NCBI GenBank assembly: GCA_025352325.1
Contig: JANXTR010000044.1
Span: forward strand, 1 to 39,408
Length of the DNA: 39,408 bases
Reading direction: 5' to 3'
Source of the DNA: Microbacteriaceae bacterium
Lineage (GTDB): Bacteria; Actinomycetota; Actinomycetes; Actinomycetales; Microbacteriaceae
The translations under genes were made by a program, and so were the position numbers. Positions 33,553-39,408 of this stretch are shown piece after piece (positions within the stretch are counted from its first letter, which is position 1; the number at the start of each line of letters is the position of its first letter). The notes below the pieces were generated by a model. The model made no database searches. It was given only the letters and a program-made list of their open reading frames with translations, and had not been told where the DNA came from.

Positions 33553-34548
33553 CTAACGAATGCTCGTCTCCCGCCGGGCATCCATTCTCAGCTTCACAAC
33601 GCTGGCAAGCACGGCCACGGCCATGGCGACCACGATGAACGCCAGTGAGGCGATGGTCGAGATCTCGGGGGCCCATTCCACGCCGTTGCCGCCGTTGATG
33701 AACGGGACCTGGTTCTCGTGCAGAGCGTGGAAGAACAGCTTCACGCCGATGAAAGCGAGGATCGCCGCGATCCCGTACTTGAGGTAGACCAGCTTCTCGA
33801 CCAGGTCGCCGAGCAGGAAGTACAGCTGCCGCAGCCCCATCAGCGCGAACACGTTCGCCGCGAACACGATGAACGGGTTCGTGGTGATGCCGAAGATCGC
33901 GGGGATCGAGTCAAGGGCGAAGACCAGGTCGGTGCTTCCGAGTGCCAGGAATACGATGAGCGCCGGGGTCAGCACCTTCTTGCCGTCGACGACGGTGCGG
34001 AGCTTCGCGCCCTCGAAGTGCTCGGTGAACGACATCCGCTTGCGCATGAACGCGATCAGGCGGCTCTCGTTCTTCATCTCGTCGTCGTGGTTGGTGAAGG
34101 CCTGGTTGGCGGCCGTGTAGATGAGGAAGAGGCCGAACAGGTAGAAGATCCAGCTGAAGTTCTCGATCAGCTGCGCGCCGAGCACGATGAAGATCCCGCG
34201 CAGTACGAGCGCGATGACGATGCCCACCATCAGGATCTCCTGCTGGTACTTCCTCGGCACCGAGAAGCGGCTCATGATCAGCAGGAAGACGAACAGGTTG
34301 TCAATCGACAAGCTGTACTCGGTGAGCCAACCGGCCACGAACTCGCTCGCGTGGTCCGCGTCTCCGATCGCCCACAGCAGCCCGGCGAAGATCAACGCGA
34401 GCACGACGTAGAAGCCGATCCAGAGAGCGGACTCCCGCGTCGACGGGATGTGCGGCCGGCGGAAGGCCAGGAAGATGTCAACCGCCAAGATCAGCAGCAG
34501 CACACCGGCGGAGCCGATCTCGAACCAGGCGGGGATCGTGGTTTCCAT
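33553..34548 (-). CDS. TerC-family membrane protein, probable Mn2+ exporter
   Basis: A 331-residue polytopic protein. The TerC signature acids are clear: SIDNLFVFLLIMSRFSVPRKYQQ in an early helix and ALGSTDLVFALDSIPAIFGIT in a later one, with about nine membrane segments in total. TerC/Alx proteins are associated with metal export and with loading Mn2+ into exported enzymes. The 5' leader carries a yybP-ykoY-type manganese riboswitch, which fits Mn2+ homeostasis rather than tellurite resistance. The ATG at 34546-34548 lies close to AAAGG. The kinase gene follows 12 bases after its stop, so read-through is possible. Confidence 0.92.
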   Translation of the reverse strand: METTIPAWFEIGSAGVLLLILAVDIFLAFRRPHIPSTRESALWIGFYVVLALIFAGLLWAIGDADHASEFVAGWLTEYSLSIDNLFVFLLIMSRFSVPRKYQQEILMVGIVIALVLRGIFIVLGAQLIENFSWIFYLFGLFLIYTAANQAFTNHDDEMKNESRLIAFMRKRMSFTEHFEGAKLRTVVDGKKVLTPALIVFLALGSTDLVFALDSIPAIFGITTNPFIVFAANVFALMGLRQLYFLLGDLVEKLVYLKYGIAAILAFIGVKLFFHALHENQVPFINGGNGVEWAPEISTIASLAFIVVAMAVAVLASVVKLRMDARRETSIR

Positions 34549-34591
34549 GGGGGCCTTTCGGACGAGCCCGTGTCAGGGCGAAGAGGATGTC

Positions 34592-34709
34592 CGAACGTCT
34601 CTCCCGCGCCCGCCCCGTTCGATGAACGACGACTGGCGATCGCGACCGGGGCTGCAGCGCTGGAGCCCGTGATGACGGCCGCGATGAGGTGGGATACTCC
34701 CCTTCGCGA
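34592..34709 (-). ncRNA. yybP-ykoY (Mn2+) riboswitch in the terC leader
   Basis: On the reverse strand CGCGAAGGGGAGTA opens the element and GGGAGAGACGTTCG closes it, about 100 bases apart. GGGGAGTA and GGGAGA(GA)CGTT are the two conserved internal loops whose docking forms the Mn2+ site of this class. CGAA/TTCG can form the base of the closing helix. Between them are CCGTCATCACGG and a GC-rich hairpin. The element sits 44 bases before terC, the commonest gene family controlled by this riboswitch. I recognise it by sequence pattern; covariance has not been scored. Confidence 0.72.
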
Positions 34710-34714
34710 TTACG

Positions 34715-34720
34715 AGTCTA
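34715..34720 (-). promoter_or_regulatory. -10 box for the riboswitch and terC
   Basis: The reverse strand reads TAGACT, so transcription would begin about 6-8 bases later, just before the first riboswitch helix. This spacing supports both calls. Confidence 0.55.
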
Positions 34721-34779
34721 CCGGTTCGTCAGATCGACGAGCCCGCATTGCTCATGACCCCCAGTGTTCGACTCTTGGC

Positions 34780-34785
34780 TACAGT
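34780..34785 (+). promoter_or_regulatory. Leaderless-type -10 box of the 34793 small gene
   Basis: TACAGT, 7 bases, then the ATG at 34793. Divergent from the terC promoter. Confidence 0.5.
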
Positions 34786-34792
34786 CGGAGCT

Positions 34793-34915
34793 ATGACCGA
34801 TGCCTGGCGCAAGATCGCCAGGAAACGCGTCAAGGCACGCCGTGACTTCGCGGGGACCTTCGTCTCCCTCGTTGTCGTCGACGTCGAACTCGACCGGATG
34901 AAGCGCAAGGGCTGA
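34793..34915 (+). CDS. 40-residue small protein, possibly a truncated 2TM-domain protein
   Basis: ATG to TGA encodes MTDAWRKIARKRVKARRDF followed by AGTFVSLVVVDVELDRMKRKG. The Arg/Lys-rich segment ending RRDF, then a short hydrophobic run with Val-Asp near its end, resembles the start of 2TM-domain proteins (RxxRRDFxxHxxVYxxVN). The two full membrane helices are missing. It has a good leaderless promoter but no continuation in frame. It directly precedes the winged-helix gene, which lacks a usual start codon. A deletion that fused the two genes' ends would explain both facts. Confidence 0.4.
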   Translation: MTDAWRKIARKRVKARRDFAGTFVSLVVVDVELDRMKRKG

Positions 34916-35018
34916 GCTCATCGGCGTCGCCGCACACCATCTGAGCCTGCAACAGGCGCGGCGAATCGCCGTCCGCGCGGCGCTGCTCGATGCGCAGCGG
35001 CCGACCGGTCTGCTCGAC

Positions 35019-36017
35019 ATGGTCTCCGAGCTGGCGATGCTGCGGGTCGAGCTCACCCCCACGGTGTGTCCGGCCGCAGACCACGTCGCGTGGTCGAGGC
35101 TCGGCTCCGACTACCGGCCGGTGCAGACCGAGCGGGCGCTGGCTTCCGGCGAACTGTTCGAGCGGGCTTGGGCGCTGCGGCCGATGTCCGAACTGGGGCT
35201 CTACCTGGCGGGCATGCGTTCGTGGAGCGAGCGCTCAGGGGCGGGCGGCTGGGTCGAGGCGAACGCCGCATTCGCCCGTGGCGTCCTGGAACGGATCGGC
35301 AGCGAGGGGCCGCTGACCTCGCGCAAGATCCCGGATGAGGCGGTCGCGCCCTGGCCGTCGAGCGGCTGGACCAACGACCGGAACGTCACGAAGATGCTCG
35401 AGAACCTGCACATGCAGGGCCAGCTCGCCGTCATCGGGCGCGTCGGCCGCTTGCGCATCGGGGAGCTGGCGGATCGGGTGTTCCCGGACGTGCCTGAGGT
35501 ACCGCTCGCCGAGGCGCACCGACGTCGCAGCGAGCAGATCCTGCACGCCTGCGGGGTGATGCGCGACAGCATCGCGGTCTCCCCGGGCGAGCTGCACGGC
35601 ACGGTGCCGGTGGGCGAACCGGCGCGGATCGAGGGGGTCCCGGGCAAGTGGCGGGTCGATCCCGCGGCGCTCACGACGTCCTGTTCGCGCGAGTTCGTGG
35701 GTCGGACAGCGATCCTGTCGCCCTTCGACCGGCTGATGACCGACCCGCTGCGCGTCGTGCGACTGTTCGATTTCGACTACACGCTCGAGATGTTCACGCC
35801 GAGCGAGCAGCGGATCTGGGGCCGGTTCGCACTGCCGATCCTGCGCGACGAGTGCCTCATCGGCAAGATCGACGGGCGCTCGGATCGCGACACGGGCCGC
35901 TTCCTTCTGCACCGCATCCACGAGGACGAGCCCTTCGACGCGGAGACCCGTGCCGACGTGGAGGCCGAGCTCGAGGCGTTCGCAAGCTGGATGGGGCTCG
36001 AGGTCGTGCGGGGCTAG
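35019..36017 (+). CDS. YcaQ-like winged-helix DNA-binding domain protein
   Basis: Winged-helix protein of the family that includes YcaQ/AlkX, some members of which are DNA glycosylases for interstrand crosslinks. WSRLGSDYRPVQTERAL, ELGLYLAGMRSW and ILSPFDRLMTDPLRVVRLFDFDYTLEMF followed by ALPILRDECLIGKIDGRSDRD are family segments; the protein ends normally. The coordinates begin at the first ATG, but coding similarity clearly continues upstream to about 34941: LSLQQARRIAVRAALLDAQRP then TGLLD, in frame with no ATG, GTG or TTG after an in-frame TGA at 34898-34900. Initiation at CTG (34941 or 34947) is possible; otherwise the protein lacks its first 26 residues. The stop is shared with the convergent DUF1801-type gene in CTAG. 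Confidence 0.8.
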   Translation: MVSELAMLRVELTPTVCPAADHVAWSRLGSDYRPVQTERALASGELFERAWALRPMSELGLYLAGMRSWSERSGAGGWVEANAAFARGVLERIGSEGPLTSRKIPDEAVAPWPSSGWTNDRNVTKMLENLHMQGQLAVIGRVGRLRIGELADRVFPDVPEVPLAEAHRRRSEQILHACGVMRDSIAVSPGELHGTVPVGEPARIEGVPGKWRVDPAALTTSCSREFVGRTAILSPFDRLMTDPLRVVRLFDFDYTLEMFTPSEQRIWGRFALPILRDECLIGKIDGRSDRDTGRFLLHRIHEDEPFDAETRADVEAELEAFASWMGLEVVRG

Positions 36018-36445
36018 CTCGTGGTCTTCTTGATCAGGTCGGCGATCGTCTTCTGCTGCGCGGCCGTCAGGGGTGCCAACAGCGCATACGACGACGGGAA
36101 GAACGTGCCCTCGTCGATCAGCGCGCCGGGGTCGAAGCCGAGGGTCGCGTAACGATCCTTGAACTTCGCGGCGGGCTTGAAGAAGGCGATCAGCTTGTCG
36201 TCCAGGGTGTACGCCGGGAAGCCGTACCAGGTCTTTTTGGCGAGCCCAGGGCCTGCAGCTGAAATGACGTCGTCGAGCTGCTGTGCGAGCTGCTGGTCGA
36301 GTCCGGTCATCCCCCTGATCGCGTCCGCGAGCGCCTTCGCACCCGCCTCGCGCGTAGTGGCCAGTTTGAGCTCGGCGGCGCGCTGCTTCATCGCGGCGCG
36401 CTCCTCGGCGCTGAATCCGGACTTCGTGTTCTTCGTCTCTGCCAC
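36014..36445 (-). CDS. DUF1801-type (YdhG/CyaY-like) protein
   Basis: A 143-residue protein. The C-terminal 90 residues carry KKTWYGFPAYTLDDKLIAFFKPAAKFKDRYATLGFDP, a typical pattern of the DUF1801/YdhG group of small alpha-beta proteins. The group's function is unknown, and some members have been related to iron or stress. The N-terminal third is charged and helical (GFSAEERAAMKQRAAELK). The GTG at 36443-36445 lies 6 bases after TAACAT, so it is probably leaderless. Its 3' end overlaps the winged-helix gene by 4 bases. The MFS remnant upstream reads on into its 5' end in another frame. Confidence 0.8.
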   Translation of the reverse strand: MAETKNTKSGFSAEERAAMKQRAAELKLATTREAGAKALADAIRGMTGLDQQLAQQLDDVISAAGPGLAKKTWYGFPAYTLDDKLIAFFKPAAKFKDRYATLGFDPGALIDEGTFFPSSYALLAPLTAAQQKTIADLIKKTTS

Positions 36446-36451
36446 GGCCCC

Positions 36452-36457
36452 ATGTTA
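36452..36457 (-). promoter_or_regulatory. Leaderless-type -10 box of the DUF1801-type gene
   Basis: The reverse strand reads TAACAT, GGGGCC, then GTG. Confidence 0.55.
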
Positions 36458-36469
36458 GGCAGGGGTCCG

Positions 36470-37180
36470 GGCGGCGACTTCTCCGAAGCTGCTCGAACTC
36501 CGGGCCGGGAACCGGCGGGCGTACGGCTACTCCTCCGGGAGTCGTCGATGCCGAGCGCGAGCGCCTGAGCGCGGCGAGCCCGCATCGACGGCGCGACCAG
36601 GGCGCCGAGGATCGCGAGCACGCCGACGCCGACCCAGAACCCGATGGTGAACGCGTCATCCATCGGAGCGCCCTGCGCAGTCACGTGCGACGAGATCACG
36701 GCCGCGATCACCGCGGTGCCGACGTTGCTGCCGATCGTGCGCCCCACGGTGTTGGCGCTGATCGCCTCGCCGGTCTGCACGGCGGGCACGCTCTCGATGA
36801 TCGCGTTCGAGGTCGACGCAAGTGCCAGGCCGATGCCGGCACCGGTCAGGATCCCGGAGACGACTATGGCGAGCACGGTCGGCAGCAGGAAGAGGCCGGC
36901 TTCCGAGACTGTCTTGCCGAAACCGTAGCCGAGCACCGTGCAGCTGCAGCAGGGTCGGGACGAGCACGAAGGCGACGAGCGCGACGGCCCCGAGCGCCAG
37001 CAGCCCGATGGTCTTCTTCGAGTCCCAGTGCCAGGTCTCGCCCTCGCTGATCGCGAGCAGCAGCGAGATGAGCGAGATGAGCGAGATGCTCAGGATGGCG
37101 GTCCCCAGCAGGTCGCGGGCCCGCTCGGCAACGTGTTCGCGGCGCTGCTGCCGGGCTGACAGGCGCCGGATGCCCGGCGC
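36470..37180 (-). pseudogene. Remnant of an MFS (DHA2/EmrB-QacA type) transporter
   Basis: Reverse-strand pieces of a 14-helix drug transporter. One frame gives ERARDLLGTAILSISLISLISLLLAISEGETWHW and LLALGAVALVAFVLV. A frameshift near 36935 leads to VLGYGFGKTVSEAGLFLLPTVLAIVVSGI. This joins directly to LTGAGIGLALASTSNAIIESVPAVQTGEAISANTVGRTIGSNVG, so the helices normally lying between them have been deleted. The N-terminal half is absent. The remnant ends against the tRNA fragment and terminator at 37191-37270. Boundaries are approximate. There is no plausible functional product. Confidence 0.75.
37062..37088. repeat. 9-bp tandem repeat x3 in the MFS remnant
   Basis: Three exact copies of agcgagatg, encoding Leu-Ile-Ser repeats in the old reading frame. 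Confidence 0.8.
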
Positions 37181-37190
37181 CGAAAACGAC

Positions 37191-37216
37191 AAAACCCACG
37201 GCGAACCGAGGGTTTT
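37191..37216 (-). terminator. Rho-independent terminator after the tRNA fragment
   Basis: AAAACCC, A, CGG, loop CGAA, CCG, A, GGGTTTT: a 7+3-bp stem with a tetraloop and four T residues on either strand, so it may work in both directions. It begins 6 bases past the tRNA-like CCA, the usual place for a tRNA terminator. Confidence 0.8.
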
Positions 37217-37222
37217 GATGGA

Positions 37223-37270
37223 TGGTGACCCCAGCGGGATTCGGACCCGCACTACCGCCGCAAGAGGGCG
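37223..37270 (-). pseudogene. 3' half of a tRNA-Glu-like gene (attachment-site scar)
   Basis: The reverse strand reads an anticodon-arm-like CGCCCTCTTGCGGCGG, then TAGT. A T arm follows (GCGGG, loop TCCGAAT, CCCGC), then the acceptor strand TGGGGTC, A and CCA. Order and sequence match the 3' half of bacterial tRNA-Glu. The D arm and acceptor 5' strand are absent upstream; a TGACCCC at 37277-37283 is only 62 bases from the CCA, too close for a tRNA. The anticodon loop reads C-U-CUU-G-C and the invariant T-loop TTC is TCC, so it is not functional. Such 3' fragments remain where elements integrate into tRNA genes. Confidence 0.6.
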
Positions 37271-37335
37271 AAACTCGGGGTCAGCGAATACGGGCGAGTA
37301 GGCGAAAATACCAATGATTTAGGGCACTTCCGGAT

Positions 37336-37377
37336 GACAGCAGACCCTCCCCAGTCAACCAAACCGACAGCAGACCC
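37336..37377. repeat. 12-bp direct repeat GACAGCAGACCC, two copies 30 bases apart
   Basis: Copies at 37336-37347 and 37366-37377, both followed by C-rich text. The 30-base period is close to three helical turns. It lies in the 371-base non-coding stretch (37271-37641) between the tRNA fragment and the molybdoenzyme gene. Apart from this, a palindrome CACTAGTG at 37390-37397 and the promoter below, I see nothing in that stretch. Confidence 0.7.
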
Positions 37378-37488
37378 CCACTGTTGCTGCACTAGTGTGG
37401 GATTGCTGGTGCGTAGACCTCGTGCGAGCGATTCCTTGTCTCACGCCTTATGTAATCGCCGAGGTCATCCCTCTTGTGCCAGCAACGT

Positions 37489-37518
37489 TTGACATTGTTT
37501 CCGGTCGGGCTGTTGAAT
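37489..37518 (+). promoter_or_regulatory. Possible promoter of the molybdoenzyme gene
   Basis: TTGACA (37489-37494), 18 bases, TTGAAT (37513-37518). A perfect -35 with a moderate -10; the leader would be about 115 bases. Confidence 0.45.
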
Positions 37519-37626
37519 GCATCGTTCGGGCCTCAAGGAAGCCTCCAAAACTCTCGGATCGGCTGTTGGAACGGCCGGTGCCGATTTCTTCGAACGCCAG
37601 CGGGCGTCCGACGATGTACGACCGAG

Positions 37627-37639
37627 CGGACAGGGTCCG
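37627..37639 (+). promoter_or_regulatory. Hairpin over the ribosome binding site of the molybdoenzyme gene
   Basis: CGGAC, AGG, GTCCG ends two bases before the ATG at 37642 and contains the only Shine-Dalgarno-like AGGG. It could lower translation or serve as an operator. Confidence 0.3.
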
Positions 37640-37641
37640 AC

Positions 37642-39405
37642 ATGAGCGAGACACCACGCGATCCAGCGATGTCCAAGGACCGCTTCCCAAGCTTTCGCGC
37701 GGAGCTGGACTCTCAGCATTACCACGCTGTCGGGAAAGATTGGGCGGGCGGTGTCCCGCCGCAATTTGGGGTCGCACCCCGCATCCGGGTCGGCCGGGCG
37801 AAGTGGTTTAACCTGCTCTGGCTTGTCCCGATCGGGGTGGGCCTCTTGATCATCGCGATCTCTGTCGCAAAAGGTCTTCGGGAGACGACCGGAGTGCAGG
37901 CGTTCATCCGTCAGTATCCGGGGCTGTCGGAGCTGCCGCCGGGAACGCCCGTAGGGTTCCCGGTGTGGCTGGAGTGGCAGCACTTCTTGAACCTGTTCTT
38001 CATGCTGTTCATCATCCGATCTGGCATCACGGTCCTCGCCGACCATCCGCGCTTGTACTGGACCCGGAACTCCACTCCGGGAAAGGACTGGTTCCGAATC
38101 CAGAAACCCGTCCCCACGGCGCCTCTCTATACGGCCAAGGAGGACTCCATCACCCTCCCGAATGGGGTCGGGCTTCCCGGTCGCCGGCACTCGATCGGCT
38201 TGGCCCGCTGGTGGCACCTCGGCATCGACACGTTATGGCTGGCCAACGGGATCGTTTTCTACATCCTCATCTTCACCACCGGACAGTGGTTGCGCCTGAT
38301 CCCACTGCACTGGGACGTCATCCCGAACGCGATCTCCGTCGCCATCCAGTACCTGTCACTCGACTGGCCGTTGGAGTCCGGGTGGACGAACTACAACGGG
38401 CTGCAACTCCTCGCCTACTTCGTCACCGTGTTCATCGCCGCCCCACTCGCGGTGATCACCGGGCTTGGCATGTCGCCGGCTCTTTCCACCCGGTTCACAA
38501 AGATCAGTTCCGTGTTCAGCATCCAGTTCGCCCGCTCGGTGCATTTCGTCGTGCTGTGCTGGTTCGTGCTTTTCATCGTCGTGCACGTCACCCTGGTCCT
38601 GACCACCGGTGCTCTGCAGAACCTGAACCACATGTTCGCTACCCGAAACGATCAGTCTTGGTGGGGGTTCGCCATCTTCACCGGGGCCCTGCTGCTCCTG
38701 ATCGCGGCATGGGTGGCCGCAACCCCTTTTACCTACCGGCACCCTCGCGTCGTGCAACGCGTCGGCTACGCACTCATCGGCCCGGCGCAACGCCTCTTCG
38801 AACACATCGACGCCAAACCCGGCCAATACACCGAGAAAGACATCTCCCCGTACTTCTGGCACAACGGCAAATATCCCGAAGGGGCTGCCTACCTCGCCCT
38901 GCAAGCGGACGACTTCCGGGACTACACCCTCCGCGTCAACGGCCTCGTAAATACCCCCGTCGAGCTGACGCTCACCCAATTGCGGGCTTTGGAACATCAC
39001 GAGCAGATCACCCAGCACTTCTGCATCCAGGGCTGGTCCGGGGTCGCGAAATGGGGCGGCGTGTCCATGCAAACCCTGATGGATGTCGTGCAACCGGCAC
39101 CGGAAGCGAAATGGGTGATCTTCTACTCCCACGCCCTCGGCCCCGACGGTGGCCTTTACTATGACGCGCAACCCATCGAGCAGATGTCCCATCACCTGAC
39201 GATGCTCGCCTACGACATGAATGACGACACCCTCGACTTCGGCCACGGCGCCCCCCTGCGGCTCCGAAACGAAGTCGAGCTCGGATTCAAAATGGTGAAG
39301 TGGTTGAAAGGGGTTGAGTTTGTGGAGCACTTCTCCGACGTCGGTGGTGGCCTTGGCGGGTACAACAACGACCACGAATTCTTCGGATACAGCCAATCGA
39401 TCTGA
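37642..39405 (+). CDS. Cytochrome b fused to a molybdopterin-dependent oxidoreductase domain
   Basis: A 587-residue fusion. Residues 53-361 have six membrane helices with histidines suited to haem b (His114 in EWQHFLNLFF, His192 in WWHLGIDTLW, His301 and His315 in SVHFVVLCWFVLFIVVHVT), like formate dehydrogenase gamma/cytochrome b561 subunits. Residues 425-565 are a sulfite oxidase/YedY-type molybdopterin domain: YTLRVNGLV, the Mo-ligand Cys461 in QHFCIQGWSGVAKWGG, and PLRLRNEVELGFKMVKWLKGVEFVEHF. Electrons could pass between the molybdenum centre and the quinone pool through haem b. No twin-arginine signal is visible. The ATG at 37642 is chosen because the frame upstream has no family likeness. 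The gene ends 3 bases before the window edge. Surrounding DNA is less GC-rich than the rest. Confidence 0.85.
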   Translation: MSETPRDPAMSKDRFPSFRAELDSQHYHAVGKDWAGGVPPQFGVAPRIRVGRAKWFNLLWLVPIGVGLLIIAISVAKGLRETTGVQAFIRQYPGLSELPPGTPVGFPVWLEWQHFLNLFFMLFIIRSGITVLADHPRLYWTRNSTPGKDWFRIQKPVPTAPLYTAKEDSITLPNGVGLPGRRHSIGLARWWHLGIDTLWLANGIVFYILIFTTGQWLRLIPLHWDVIPNAISVAIQYLSLDWPLESGWTNYNGLQLLAYFVTVFIAAPLAVITGLGMSPALSTRFTKISSVFSIQFARSVHFVVLCWFVLFIVVHVTLVLTTGALQNLNHMFATRNDQSWWGFAIFTGALLLLIAAWVAATPFTYRHPRVVQRVGYALIGPAQRLFEHIDAKPGQYTEKDISPYFWHNGKYPEGAAYLALQADDFRDYTLRVNGLVNTPVELTLTQLRALEHHEQITQHFCIQGWSGVAKWGGVSMQTLMDVVQPAPEAKWVIFYSHALGPDGGLYYDAQPIEQMSHHLTMLAYDMNDDTLDFGHGAPLRLRNEVELGFKMVKWLKGVEFVEHFSDVGGGLGGYNNDHEFFGYSQSI

Positions 39406-39408
39406 CCA

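Noticed and set aside
37223-37283. A functional tRNA ending at 37223 using TGACCCC (37277-37283) as the 5' acceptor strand
   Set aside because: Only about 61 bases, no D arm, an altered T loop and a 4-bp anticodon stem; it cannot fold as a normal tRNA. The TGACCCC match is probably chance.
37395-37811. 138-codon plus-strand frame overlapping the molybdoenzyme start
   Set aside because: Cys/Arg-rich, no family likeness, and it runs out of frame over the real gene's conserved N-terminus.
1-39408. CRISPR array or insertion sequence
   Set aside because: No regularly spaced repeats with unique spacers and no transposase-like reading frame or terminal inverted repeats were seen.

Overview
The window is high-GC actinobacterial DNA, most like Microbacteriaceae. 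The evidence is GTG-rich starts, coenzyme F420 genes (fgd, cofE), a DUF222/HNH endonuclease, the actinobacterial block leuC-leuD ... murA-plsC-gpsA-ddl ... thiL ... recG ... coaD, and many genes with a TANNNT -10 box only 6-7 bases before the start codon, the arrangement of leaderless mRNAs. I do not assign a genus.

Layout. 1-1634: F420 genes (5' part of fgd, cofE) around an unassigned 147-residue protein. 1635-3239: two 8-bp tandem arrays and a DUF222/HNH gene with its own promoter. 3236-14304: housekeeping genes for CoA (coaD), DNA repair (recG), Mg2+ transport (corA), ribosome methylation (rsmD), thiamine diphosphate (thiL), and envelope building (ddl, gpsA, plsC, murA), plus a DUF3515 lipoprotein and a truncated EI24-type gene. 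14428-15960: a metallophosphoesterase pseudogene. 15991-18196: leuC-leuD behind a leucine-rich leader peptide and a probable translational attenuator.

18242-33541 is the most distinctive region. It holds a same-strand phospho-signalling and envelope locus. In transcription order it encodes a transmembrane Ser/Thr kinase, an 1827-residue membrane-anchored Ig-like/Fn3 surface protein, a MoxR ATPase, a DUF58 protein, a polytopic transglutaminase-fold protein without its catalytic triad, a PP2C phosphatase and three FHA-domain proteins, one with a degenerate FHA core. The kinase and PP2C would write and erase phosphothreonine, FHA proteins would read it, and MoxR/DUF58 may act in assembly of the surface protein. 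This is a coherent candidate system whose output is not evident from sequence.

33553-34720 is terC behind a yybP-ykoY-type manganese riboswitch. 34793-37180 holds a truncated small gene, a winged-helix gene lacking a usual start codon at its conserved N-terminus, a DUF1801-type gene and an MFS pseudogene. At 37223-37270 lies a 3' half of a tRNA-Glu-like gene followed by its terminator, which looks like an attachment-site scar. To its right, less GC-rich DNA carries a membrane cytochrome b fused to a molybdopterin oxidoreductase; this may be the start of an integrated island running out of the window.

Two window-wide patterns stand out. All six convergent gene pairs have stop codons between 4 bases overlapping and 3 bases apart, three of them sharing a CTAG. 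At least ten genes have leaderless-type promoters.
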